Of a stretch of DNA of 11,019 nt, positions 1 to 7,816 are shown piece by piece. The first letter of the stretch is position 1, and every line of letters begins with the position of its first letter. A model generated the notes under the pieces. It saw only the letters and a list, made by a program, of their open reading frames with translations, did not search any database and had not been told where the DNA came from. Source of the DNA: an uncultured Collinsella sp. GTDB taxonomy: Bacteria > Actinomycetota > Coriobacteriia > Coriobacteriales > Coriobacteriaceae. Location: the NCBI GenBank assembly GCA_934654515.1, contig CAKUGA010000040.1, forward strand, positions 1 through 11,019. Direction: 5' to 3'. The position numbers and the translations under genes were made by a program.

Positions 1-101
1 CCGTGCGCGGGCGCCCGGTCGGCGGCCCGTTCTGGGCGCGCCTCAATCGTAGCCCGAGACGGTCCCGGGCTGACAATTTCGACTGTAATGGACGTTCTTA
101 A
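1..101 (+). CDS. possible 3' tail of an upstream gene (partial, unrecognised)
   Basis: Reading from base 3, the frame is open from the window edge to a TAA at 99-101, and each of its first fourteen codons ends in G or C, as expected for a real gene in this genome. The last residues read roughly GRPVGGPFWARLNR followed by an Arg/Ser-rich end. The stop codon lies inside the GGACGTTCTTAAA motif of the repeat at 84-112, so the repeat may supply the present C-terminus. I do not recognise a family. Two minus-strand frames are also open over this very GC-rich stretch, so the frame and even the coding status are uncertain. Confidence 0.25.
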   Translation, partial: VRGRPVGGPFWARLNRSPRRSRADNFDCNGRS

Positions 102-112
102 ACGACTAGCCA
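84..112 (+). repeat. diverged GGGGAC-type short repeat, copy A
   Basis: The core GGACGTTCTTAAA (90-102) is found as an exact 13-bp reverse complement at 1192-1204. The alignment continues through the following CTAG-containing bases with four differences, all transitions. The copy has lost two of the four G bases and its flanking inverted arms, so it looks like a decayed member of the family clustered at 1091-1209. Confidence 0.55.
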
Positions 113-221
113 CCTGCGACACTCTTTGACTTGTCGCCTGACGCCGCGACCGTGAGTCCTCTGGCACGCGTGAGCTATTTGCCAGGCCTATGTAACGTTT
201 ATGACTGCGGGGTCTTATTTG

Positions 222-283
222 AGCTCCCTTTGGGTACGTTGGAATCGGATACACGTCCGATTCCAACGTACCCAAAGGGAGCT
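222..283 (+). promoter_or_regulatory. perfect 28-bp hairpin containing the SD of the downstream HAD gene
   Basis: Bases 222-249 and 256-283 are perfect reverse complements (28 bp), separated by a six-base loop TACACG, and TTTT follows at 283-286. This has the form of an intrinsic terminator. The only SD for the gene starting at 289, AAGGGAG (275-281), lies in the 3' arm, so an RNA carrying the whole hairpin would hide it. The element may end upstream transcription, control the HAD gene, or both. No convincing promoter is visible in 102-221, although TTGCCA at 179-184 resembles a -35 without a matching -10. That gap also holds small GCGAC/GTCGC inverted repeats (116-121 with 132-137). Confidence 0.7.
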
Positions 284-288
284 TTTCT

Positions 289-1083
289 ATGTTTAAACTG
301 ATTGCATCCGATATGGACGGCACACTGCTTGACGAAAATGGTCAGGTGCCGCCTGAGACCTACGAATTGATCCTGGCACTACGCGAGCATGGCGTACATT
401 TTGCCGCATCGTCAGGCCGCCGCTACGATCGCCTGTGCGAGTTCTTTGCGCCCGTTCGCGACAAGATGGACTTTGTTGCAGCCAACGGCGCCCAGGTCTA
501 CGCTGACGGCAAAATGGTAGACCGCGAGGTGTATTCGCACCTGGCGATTCGAAAGCTCGCCCAGGCCGTCGCGACGTTTCCCAATCTGCATCTTGCACTC
601 TTTGACCGAACCAAGTCCTTTTTGCTCGATGACGAGAGCAAGTTCGTGCGCGAGGTCGATAAGGACCTTCCCAATGCCGAGCGCATTTGGGAACTGCCCG
701 ATCCCAGCGTAAATATCATCAAAGCGAGTATCTTTTGCGACGACGGCGCCGTTATGGACAGTGCGTACGTGCTACAGCGCGAGCTCGGTCAGCTCTTTAC
801 TTTTGCGCCTTCGGGCAACGCGTGGATCGATGCCATGCAGCCCGGTGTATCGAAGGCCTCGGGCATCGCGCAGCTCGCGGAGCATTACGGCATTGGACGC
901 GACGAGGTCATGGCGTTTGGCGACTCGATGAACGACTACGAGATTATTCGCTTTGTCGGCACGGGTTGCGCGATGGAAAATGCACGCCCCGCGCTCAAGG
1001 CGGTGGCCGATCGCGTGGTGGGTCGTAACCGCGACCACGCCGTCCAGCAGGAGCTCCGTCGCGTGCTGGAGAGTCTCTGCTAG
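289..1083 (+). CDS. Cof-type HAD-superfamily phosphatase
   Basis: This is a predicted soluble Mg-dependent phosphatase of the HAD superfamily, Cof/IIB subfamily, 264 aa, a normal length. Motif I is DMDGT with nucleophile Asp8 and acid/base Asp10. Motif II is the SSGR segment (Ser42), motif III is Lys189 in GVSKASG, and motif IV is GDSMND (211-216) with its two metal-binding acidic positions. The region between about residues 85 and 185 is the C2-type cap that sets substrate choice. Family members hydrolyse sugar phosphates, flavin or pyridoxal phosphates, so the substrate cannot be named from sequence. The ATG at 289 is preceded by AAGGGAG seven bases upstream, inside the long hairpin at 222-283. 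The gene converges on a second HAD phosphatase across a repeat-filled gap. Family is certain, substrate unknown. Confidence 0.93.
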   Translation: MFKLIASDMDGTLLDENGQVPPETYELILALREHGVHFAASSGRRYDRLCEFFAPVRDKMDFVAANGAQVYADGKMVDREVYSHLAIRKLAQAVATFPNLHLALFDRTKSFLLDDESKFVREVDKDLPNAERIWELPDPSVNIIKASIFCDDGAVMDSAYVLQRELGQLFTFAPSGNAWIDAMQPGVSKASGIAQLAEHYGIGRDEVMAFGDSMNDYEIIRFVGTGCAMENARPALKAVADRVVGRNRDHAVQQELRRVLESLC

Positions 1084-1090
1084 ACCGGTA

Positions 1091-1209
1091 GTTAGGGACA
1101 TTCCTTATGCGCCGGCAGTTGGGGACAGACTTAAGTGAGTGAAACCACTCATTGGGGACAGACTTAAATGAGTGCCGCCAGCGACTAGCCATTTAAGAAC
1201 GTCCCCAAT
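1091..1209. repeat. cluster of four GGGGAC-type short repeats between convergent genes
   Basis: Four related units fill the gap between the two HAD genes: a degenerate one at 1091-1110, two near-identical 23-bp direct copies at 1119-1141 and 1152-1174 (one mismatch, 33-bp period), and one inverted copy at 1182-1209. The shared pattern is ATTGGGGAC, three variable bases, then CTTAAATG. Two units have inverted arms around a 13-base loop: CACTCATT (1146-1153) pairs with AATGAGTG (1167-1174), and in the inverted copy AGTCATT pairs with AATGGCT with one G-U. No T-tract terminator is visible here, so these hairpins may also be where the convergent transcripts end. The design recalls REP-like palindromes; no transposase gene is in the window. 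Confidence 0.7.
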
Positions 1210-1221
1210 GACTACCAATGA

Positions 1222-2064
1222 CTAGGCGAGGGCAGCCATGATGGTGCGGGCTACGCCGTCGTGGTCGTTGTCGAACTCGGTGATGGCGGCGGCTGCCTCG
1301 CGGTCCTCCGGCTCGCCGTTGACCATCGCCATGCCGTGACCCGCTGCCTGCAGCATGGGGATATCGTTGATGTTGTCGCCGAACGCCCAGGCGTCGGCGA
1401 GAGACTCGCCCAGGTGCTCGCATAGCCACGTGAGGGCCGTTCCCTTGGTGGCGCCCTCGCCCATGACCTCGATATTCATGGCGTACGAACGCGTGACCTC
1501 AATGCCTCCGAGCGTGTTGAGCTCAGCCGCGATGGCATCGCGATCGGCCGGGTCGTGCCAGTACATGGCGATGCGTTCGAGCGTTTCGACCTCGTCGATC
1601 TTGCTGTCGATATCCATGTCGATCGGCGTTCGTGTGCGCTTGAGCGAAGCCGCGATGTGGGGGTCGCCACCGCAGAATTCGTCCAGGCGCGTGTAGAGCG
1701 AGCGGGGGAGGAAGCACTGCCCATCCGCGAAGATATCGAAGGTCACATCGTGGCCGGCGGCGATGCGATGGATGCGATGGGCGATGCCGCGATCGAGCGG
1801 ACGGCTCAAGATGCGCGTGGCGCGCGAGACATCGGTGGGCATATCGTCGTCGAGCTGCCAGACACTGGCGCCATTGGCACAGACGGCATAGTGCACAGCG
1901 GGATGGGCGAGGATGGGCTCAAAGACGCCCGACAGTGGACGTCCCGTGCAGGGTACAAATTCAATTCCGCGTCGAGCGAGTTCGTCGAGCATCGACCAGG
2001 TGACATCGCTCATTTGCTTATCGCTCGTCAGCAGCGTTCCGTCCATATCGGAAAACACAATCAT
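1222..2064 (-). CDS. Cof-type HAD-superfamily phosphatase
   Basis: A second HAD IIB-type phosphatase, 280 aa, clearly distinct in sequence from the one at 289-1083. Motif I is DMDGT (Asp6, Asp8), motif II is CTGR (Thr40), motif III is Lys207 in GATKGTAL, and motif IV is GDNINDIPML (229-238). The cap domain occupies roughly residues 80-195. It probably hydrolyses a small phosphorylated metabolite in the cytosol; the substrate is unknown. The minus-strand ATG has AAAGGG about nine bases upstream. The start lies only 25 bp beyond the T-tract of the citrate synthase terminator, so it is expressed either by read-through or from a promoter overlapping the terminator. No close -10/-35 pair is evident there. 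Confidence 0.92.
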   Translation of the reverse strand: MIVFSDMDGTLLTSDKQMSDVTWSMLDELARRGIEFVPCTGRPLSGVFEPILAHPAVHYAVCANGASVWQLDDDMPTDVSRATRILSRPLDRGIAHRIHRIAAGHDVTFDIFADGQCFLPRSLYTRLDEFCGGDPHIAASLKRTRTPIDMDIDSKIDEVETLERIAMYWHDPADRDAIAAELNTLGGIEVTRSYAMNIEVMGEGATKGTALTWLCEHLGESLADAWAFGDNINDIPMLQAAGHGMAMVNGEPEDREAAAAITEFDNDHDGVARTIMAALA

Positions 2065-2089
2065 TTGATACAGCCCTTTCTGCTGGCAT

Positions 2090-2128
2090 AAAAAGCGTGG
2101 CCGAGGGCGGCGATGCCCTGGCCACGCT
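2090..2128 (-). terminator. intrinsic terminator of the citrate synthase transcript
   Basis: On the minus strand AGCGTGGCC (2128-2120) pairs with GGCCACGCT (2102-2094), nine perfect base pairs. An inner GGGC/GCCC stem follows across a small internal loop, and five T residues come next (2094-2090). It lies 24 bp beyond the citrate synthase stop codon and 26 bp before the start of the next minus-strand gene. Confidence 0.85.
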
Positions 2129-2151
2129 CGAGTTCTATAACGGTCCGCGTC

Positions 2152-3570
2152 CTAGCGGTCGGCGAGCGGCTTGTACGCCAGCTGCTCGATCACCGGACGA
2201 TAGGCCGGGCGAATAATACGGTGCGCGCAGAAGAGCTCTTCCATGCGGTGCGCCGACCAGCCGGCCATGCGGGCGACGGCGAACAGCGGCGTAAAGAGCG
2301 TCTCGGGCACGCCGAGCATCTTGTAGATAAAGCCCGTGTACAGGTCGATGTTGGCGCAGATGGGCTTGGTCATGCCGTGGTCGCGCATCACCTGCGGGGC
2401 CAGGCGCTCGATGCGTTCGATGAGTGCGAACTCCTCGCCCAAGTCCTTCTTGGCGGCAAGCGTGCGCGCGTAACGGCGGCACACCTCGGCGCGCGGGTCG
2501 CTCAGCGTGTAGACGGCGTGGCCCATACCGTAGATGAGACCCGTGCCGTCGAAGGCCTGTTTGTCGAGGATCTTGCCCAGGTAGGCTGCGACCTCGTCCT
2601 CGTCCTCCCAATTGGAGACATGCGCACGGATGTCCTCGTGCATGGACACGACCTTGGCGTTGGCGCCGCCGTGGCGCGGGCCCTTGAGCGAGCCGATGGC
2701 CGCGGCGTAGGCGGAATACGGGTCGGTGGCCGAAGAGGACAGCACGCGGCAGGCGAACGTGGAGTTGTTGCCGCCGCCGTGCTCGGCATGCAGCATGAGC
2801 ATCACGTCGAGCAGCATGGCTTCGTCGCGGGTGAATGCCATGCCGCCGCGGAGCACCTGCAGGATGGTCTCGGCGGTGGAGAGACCGGGCGTGGGGTGCG
2901 GCACGTGAACCTCGGAGCCGCGAAGCTTGGCGATCGAGGCCATGTGTGCGAAGGCGGCGATGCGCGGGAGACGTGCGAGCATGGAAATAGCCACGTCGAT
3001 CTCATGCTCGGGCGTAATCACGTCGGGCTCGGCGTCGAAGGCGTAGAGCAGCAGCACGGCGCGCTGGAGCACGTTCATGATGCTCGACGACACCGTGGTC
3101 ATGGGGAACTCTTTGACGTATTCGTCGCTCAGATGCCTAAAGGCGCCCAAGCGCTCGCAAAAGCCGTCCAGCTCTTCCTTATTGGGCAGCGAACCCGTGA
3201 TAAGCAGGTAGGCGACTTCTTCGTAGCCATAGCGATTCTCGGCCTGGGCATTGTTGACCAGATCCTCGATGCTATAGCCGCGCAGCGTGAGCTTGCCCTG
3301 GTCGGGCACGACCTTGCCGTCGACCTTGTTGTAGCCGTGCACGTCCGAGATGCGGGTAAGGCCCGCAACCACACCCGAGCCGTCGGCGTTGCGCAGGCCG
3401 CGCTTGACGTTATGCTCGACGAACAGACCCTCGTCATACGGATCAGTCGGCATGCCGTGGTAGAGGTTTTCGCTCTCGGGCGAAATCTGGCGGCTCGCCT
3501 CATAATCCAAGACCAGGCGGCTCAGATGGTCATCGAAGCGGTAGTAGATTTTCTTGGCGTCGTAAGCCAT
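2152..3570 (-). CDS. gltA: citrate synthase (citrate/2-methylcitrate synthase family)
   Basis: This enzyme condenses oxaloacetate with acetyl-CoA to citrate. In a fermentative gut Actinobacterium it would mainly feed 2-oxoglutarate and glutamate synthesis. It has 472 aa, longer than the roughly 370-430 of many bacterial enzymes, through an N-terminal stretch of some 60 residues before the core. Family landmarks are LHAEH (His261/His264), GPRHGGAN (His300), GMGHAVYTLSDPR with catalytic His351, and NIDLYTG with catalytic Asp409. All expected active-site residues are present. The minus-strand ATG has GAGAGGAG ending about six bases upstream. It follows the ACT-domain gene by 78 bp in the same direction and is closed by the terminator at 2090-2128. 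Use of propionyl-CoA (2-methylcitrate synthase) cannot be excluded from sequence. The gene symbol is assigned by family. Confidence 0.94.
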   Translation of the reverse strand: MAYDAKKIYYRFDDHLSRLVLDYEASRQISPESENLYHGMPTDPYDEGLFVEHNVKRGLRNADGSGVVAGLTRISDVHGYNKVDGKVVPDQGKLTLRGYSIEDLVNNAQAENRYGYEEVAYLLITGSLPNKEELDGFCERLGAFRHLSDEYVKEFPMTTVSSSIMNVLQRAVLLLYAFDAEPDVITPEHEIDVAISMLARLPRIAAFAHMASIAKLRGSEVHVPHPTPGLSTAETILQVLRGGMAFTRDEAMLLDVMLMLHAEHGGGNNSTFACRVLSSSATDPYSAYAAAIGSLKGPRHGGANAKVVSMHEDIRAHVSNWEDEDEVAAYLGKILDKQAFDGTGLIYGMGHAVYTLSDPRAEVCRRYARTLAAKKDLGEEFALIERIERLAPQVMRDHGMTKPICANIDLYTGFIYKMLGVPETLFTPLFAVARMAGWSAHRMEELFCAHRIIRPAYRPVIEQLAYKPLADR

Positions 3571-3648
3571 GCGCGCTCCTCTCGGGGCCGTGTGGGGGCG
3601 GCGTGCTTGGGTGCAGATGCGCCGGCCTGTTCCCGTACGGCCTGTTCG

Positions 3649-3936
3649 CTACAGGCGGTACATAAAGTTGAAGACGTCCTCGCGCTGGATGGACACGTTG
3701 ACGCCCGAAAGCTCGCCGGCCTCGGCCAGCGCCTTCTGCAGCTCGGCGAAGTCGAGCTTGGACTCGGCGGTGTCGGCCAGCATGGTCATGGTGAAGATGT
3801 CCTCGATAATGGACTGCGTAATGTCGCGGATGTCGACGTTGGCCTCGCCCAGAACACGGGTGACGCCGGCGACGATGCCGGGGCGGTTCTTGCCAAGGAC
3901 GGTGATGACGATACGGGAGGACGAGATCTCGGCCAT
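3649..3936 (-). CDS. small ACT-domain protein, UPF0237 type
   Basis: A 95-aa protein made of one ACT domain, the usual small-ligand (often amino acid) binding fold. The opening strand is RIVITVLGKNRPGIVAGV, followed by the helix and a second strand NVDIRDITQSI. The second half carries the EDIFTMTMLAD strand and a C-terminal RED-FNFMYRL end typical of UPF0237 proteins. It has no enzyme domain, so it is probably a regulatory or sensing subunit. From memory, relatives in Firmicutes often sit beside a DUF711/UPF0210 protein. Here the next gene is citrate synthase, 78 bp downstream, which would fit control by glutamate or a related metabolite (inference). The ATG has AAAGGG six bases upstream. Just after its stop lie two direct copies of GGCCTGTTC (plus-strand sequence, 3624-3632 and 3639-3647). 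Confidence 0.88.
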   Translation of the reverse strand: MAEISSSRIVITVLGKNRPGIVAGVTRVLGEANVDIRDITQSIIEDIFTMTMLADTAESKLDFAELQKALAEAGELSGVNVSIQREDVFNFMYRL

Positions 3937-3982
3937 GGGAAACCCTTTCGCGTGGTTGCGGCGCGCGCGGGCGCTCCGCTAC

Positions 3983-4005
3983 GGTACAGTGTTCATCATT
4001 GTACC
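3983..4005 (-). promoter_or_regulatory. probable promoter and overlapping dyad for the ACT-citrate synthase unit
   Basis: The minus strand reads TACAAT at 4003-3998, a good -10 hexamer (5 of 6 to TATAAT), about 60 bp ahead of the ACT-gene start. No clear -35 lies 16-18 bases upstream. The -10 is embedded in a perfect dyad GGTACA-N11-TGTACC (3983-3988 and 4000-4005), which could be a repressor operator. The promoter is moderately supported; the operator role is inferred from symmetry only. Confidence 0.45.
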
Positions 4006-4106
4006 TGTCTGGCGCCAAAAGGGGCGCGCTTACTGCGGCGTTACACGTCTGCAACATGGCTTAAGCGGCAATGGGGTGCGTGCTCGCGGCGGTTGGGCAT
4101 ATCGCA

Positions 4107-4157
4107 TCCCACAAAGACCGTGAACCTTTTGTGGGACGCGCGGCGCCGTGGTACCAT
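4107..4157 (+). promoter_or_regulatory. rpmE promoter with an inverted repeat across the -35
   Basis: TTGTGG (4129-4134) and TACCAT (4152-4157) are separated by exactly 17 bases. The -10 is preceded by TGG, giving an extended TGnTA form. Transcription would begin near 4164. The -35 lies within a perfect 9-bp inverted repeat TCCCACAAA / TTTGTGGGA (4107-4115 and 4128-4136, 12-base spacer), a likely site for a DNA-binding regulator. The rest of the gap 4006-4106 shows no gene. Confidence 0.65.
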
Positions 4158-4163
4158 AGCCGA

Positions 4164-4241
4164 GTTTGTTGTCTTGGTCGGAAACCAAGACGCCTTATGC
4201 GCTGATCGGTAACCAGCGCCTGACCAATAAGGAGTCCTACC
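4164..4241 (+). ncRNA. structured 5' leader of rpmE, candidate bL31 autoregulatory leader
   Basis: The predicted leader of about 78 nt holds two consecutive hairpins. GTCTTGGT pairs with ACCAAGAC (4171-4178 and 4184-4191, 8 bp, loop CGGAA), and GCGCTG pairs with CAGCGC (4199-4204 and 4214-4219). The SD AAGGAG (4229-4234) follows, seven bases before the ATG. No T-tract follows either stem, so any control would act on translation. From memory, L31 leader RNAs have been described for several bacterial groups including Coriobacteria. This segment has the right place and size, but the match has not been tested. Confidence 0.5.
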
Positions 4242-4667
4242 ATGAAGCAGGGTATCCATCCCCAGTATGTCGAGTGCACGGTGACGTGCTCTTGCGGCAA
4301 CACCTTCAAGACGCATGCTACCGTGTCCGAGATGAAGGTCGAGCTTTGCAACGAGTGCCACCCGTTCTACACCGGCCAGCAGAAGTTCGTCGACACCGGT
4401 GGACGCGTCCAGCGCTTCGCCGACAAGTTCGGTGGCGCCGCTGCCGCCCAGCTCAAGAAGGCCGAGGAGGCCAAGGCTGCCAAGGCCGCCAAGGCTGCTG
4501 AGGCCGAGGCCGCTCGCAAGGCCGCCGCTGAGGCTAAGGCTGCCGAGAAGGCTAAGCGTGCCGCTAAGTTCGCCGAGGAGGCTGCCAAGCAGGCCGCTGA
4601 GGCTCCCGCAGAGGCTCCCGTCGAGGAGACCGCTGCCGAGGCCGAGACCACCGAGGCTGCTGAGTAA
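4242..4667 (+). CDS. rpmE: 50S ribosomal protein bL31 with long Ala/Lys/Glu-rich tail
   Basis: This is a protein of the large ribosomal subunit that in other bacteria bridges to the small subunit head. Residues 1 to about 65 are a normal bL31: MKQGIHPQY start, zinc-ribbon pairs C16-x-C18 and C36-xx-C39 (the C+ form that binds zinc), then [17 protein letters not shown]. The usual protein ends near there. Here residues 66-141 add a low-complexity tail, first rich in Ala and Lys ([14 protein letters not shown]), later in Ala, Glu and Pro ([17 protein letters not shown]). The tail is probably largely helical with a basic-to-acidic charge gradient. Codon use in the tail matches the core and there is no frameshift. 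The gene has its own promoter, leader and terminator, so it is monocistronic. The usual actinobacterial neighbours rho and prfA are not here. Confidence 0.96.
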   Translation: MKQGIHPQYVECTVTCSCGNTFKTHATVSEMKVELCNECHPFYTGQQKFVDTGGRVQRFADKFGGAAAAQLKKAEEAKAAKAAKAAEAEAARKAAAEAKAAEKAKRAAKFAEEAAKQAAEAPAEAPVEETAAEAETTEAAE

Positions 4668-4701
4668 ATAGCTCGCCGCGGAATCGCTCGCATTCATGGC
4701 T

Positions 4702-4739
4702 AAAGGGCCGCGCATCCATCTGGGTGCGCGGTCCTTTTC
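4702..4739 (+). terminator. intrinsic terminator of rpmE
   Basis: A 13-bp stem (4705-4717 with 4722-4734, two G-U pairs) with loop ATCT is followed by TTTTCTTTTTATT. Three A residues before the stem can pair with the T-tract. The inner core GCGCATCC / GGGTGCGC is the same as in the terminator at 9089-9117. Confidence 0.9.
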
Positions 4740-4744
4740 TTTTT

Positions 4745-4813
4745 ATTGGTGCAAGCGAACCTGACCCCAATGCGCCAAATTGGTGCGAAGGGGACAGGTT
4801 CGCTTGCACCAAT
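4745..4813. repeat. 69-bp palindromic element with 24-bp arms ending in GGGG/CCCC
   Basis: Arms 4745-4768 and 4790-4813 are reverse complements over 24 bp with one mismatch (4764 against 4794). Each contains GGTGCAAGCGAACCTG or its complement and ends inward in CCCC or GGGG. The 21-base middle holds a small inverted repeat (GCGCCAA with TTGGTGC) and a partial direct copy of the outer arm (TTGGTGCGAAGGGG). It lies just behind the rpmE terminator and has no T-tract of its own. It shares the GGGGACAG core with the repeats at 1119-1174. Confidence 0.8.
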
Positions 4814-4842
4814 TAGCAGAGAAACGGCGTTTTCCCAGATAA

Positions 4843-4879
4843 AACCTGCCAAAATAAACCTGTCCCTTTTTGGCAGGTT
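4843..4879. repeat. second palindrome enclosing AACCTGTCCC
   Basis: AACCTGCCAAAA (4843-4854) pairs perfectly with TTTTGGCAGGTT (4868-4879), 12 bp. The 13-base loop contains AACCTGTCCC, the same core as the neighbouring 69-bp palindrome. It begins 29 bp after that element and is probably another member of the same repeat class. Confidence 0.7.
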
Positions 4880-4898
4880 GGTCATAGTTATTACGTGG

Positions 4899-4988
4899 CG
4901 GTCGAGGTCGACCGTATAGGCCGCGCCTTGTTTGGCTAAAGTACAATTATCTGTGTTTAACTCGCCCAAGGCTGCACGGCGTGGGCGA
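4899..4988 (+). promoter_or_regulatory. secA promoter region and leader hairpin
   Basis: TACAAT at 4942-4947 is the best -10 hexamer, placing a start near 4954 and a leader of about 55 nt; no good -35 stands 16-18 bases upstream. A dyad CGGTCGA-GG-TCGACCG (4899-4914) lies about 28 bp before the -10 and could bind a regulator. In the leader, TCGCCCA (4962-4968) pairs with TGGGCGA (4982-4988), leaving the SD AAAAAGG (4994-5000) free just after it. This hairpin includes the first base of the alternative ATG at 4988, which argues against that start. Confidence 0.4.
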
Positions 4989-5008
4989 TGGCCAAAAAGG
5001 AAAACCAC

Positions 5009-7815
<2,807 letters not shown>

Positions 7816-7816
<1 letters not shown>

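Noticed and set aside
3624..3647. Two direct copies of GGCCTGTTC 15 bp apart between the ACT and citrate synthase genes
   Set aside because: Only two copies, short, and no link to a structure; probably a small tandem duplication.
2113..4212. Plus-strand open frame of about 699 codons opposite citrate synthase and the ACT gene
   Set aside because: Antisense shadow of two clearly recognised minus-strand genes; its composition is typical of reverse-complement translation in high-GC DNA.
4041..4715. Minus-strand frame rich in Leu, Gly and Ser opposite rpmE
   Set aside because: The repetitive Leu-Gly-Ser composition is only the reverse complement of the Ala/Lys/Glu tail of bL31.
4988..5008. ATG at 4988 as the secA start
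   Set aside because: It has no SD, lies at the foot of a leader hairpin and adds seven residues not typical of SecA, whereas ATG 5009 has AAAAAGG eight bases upstream.
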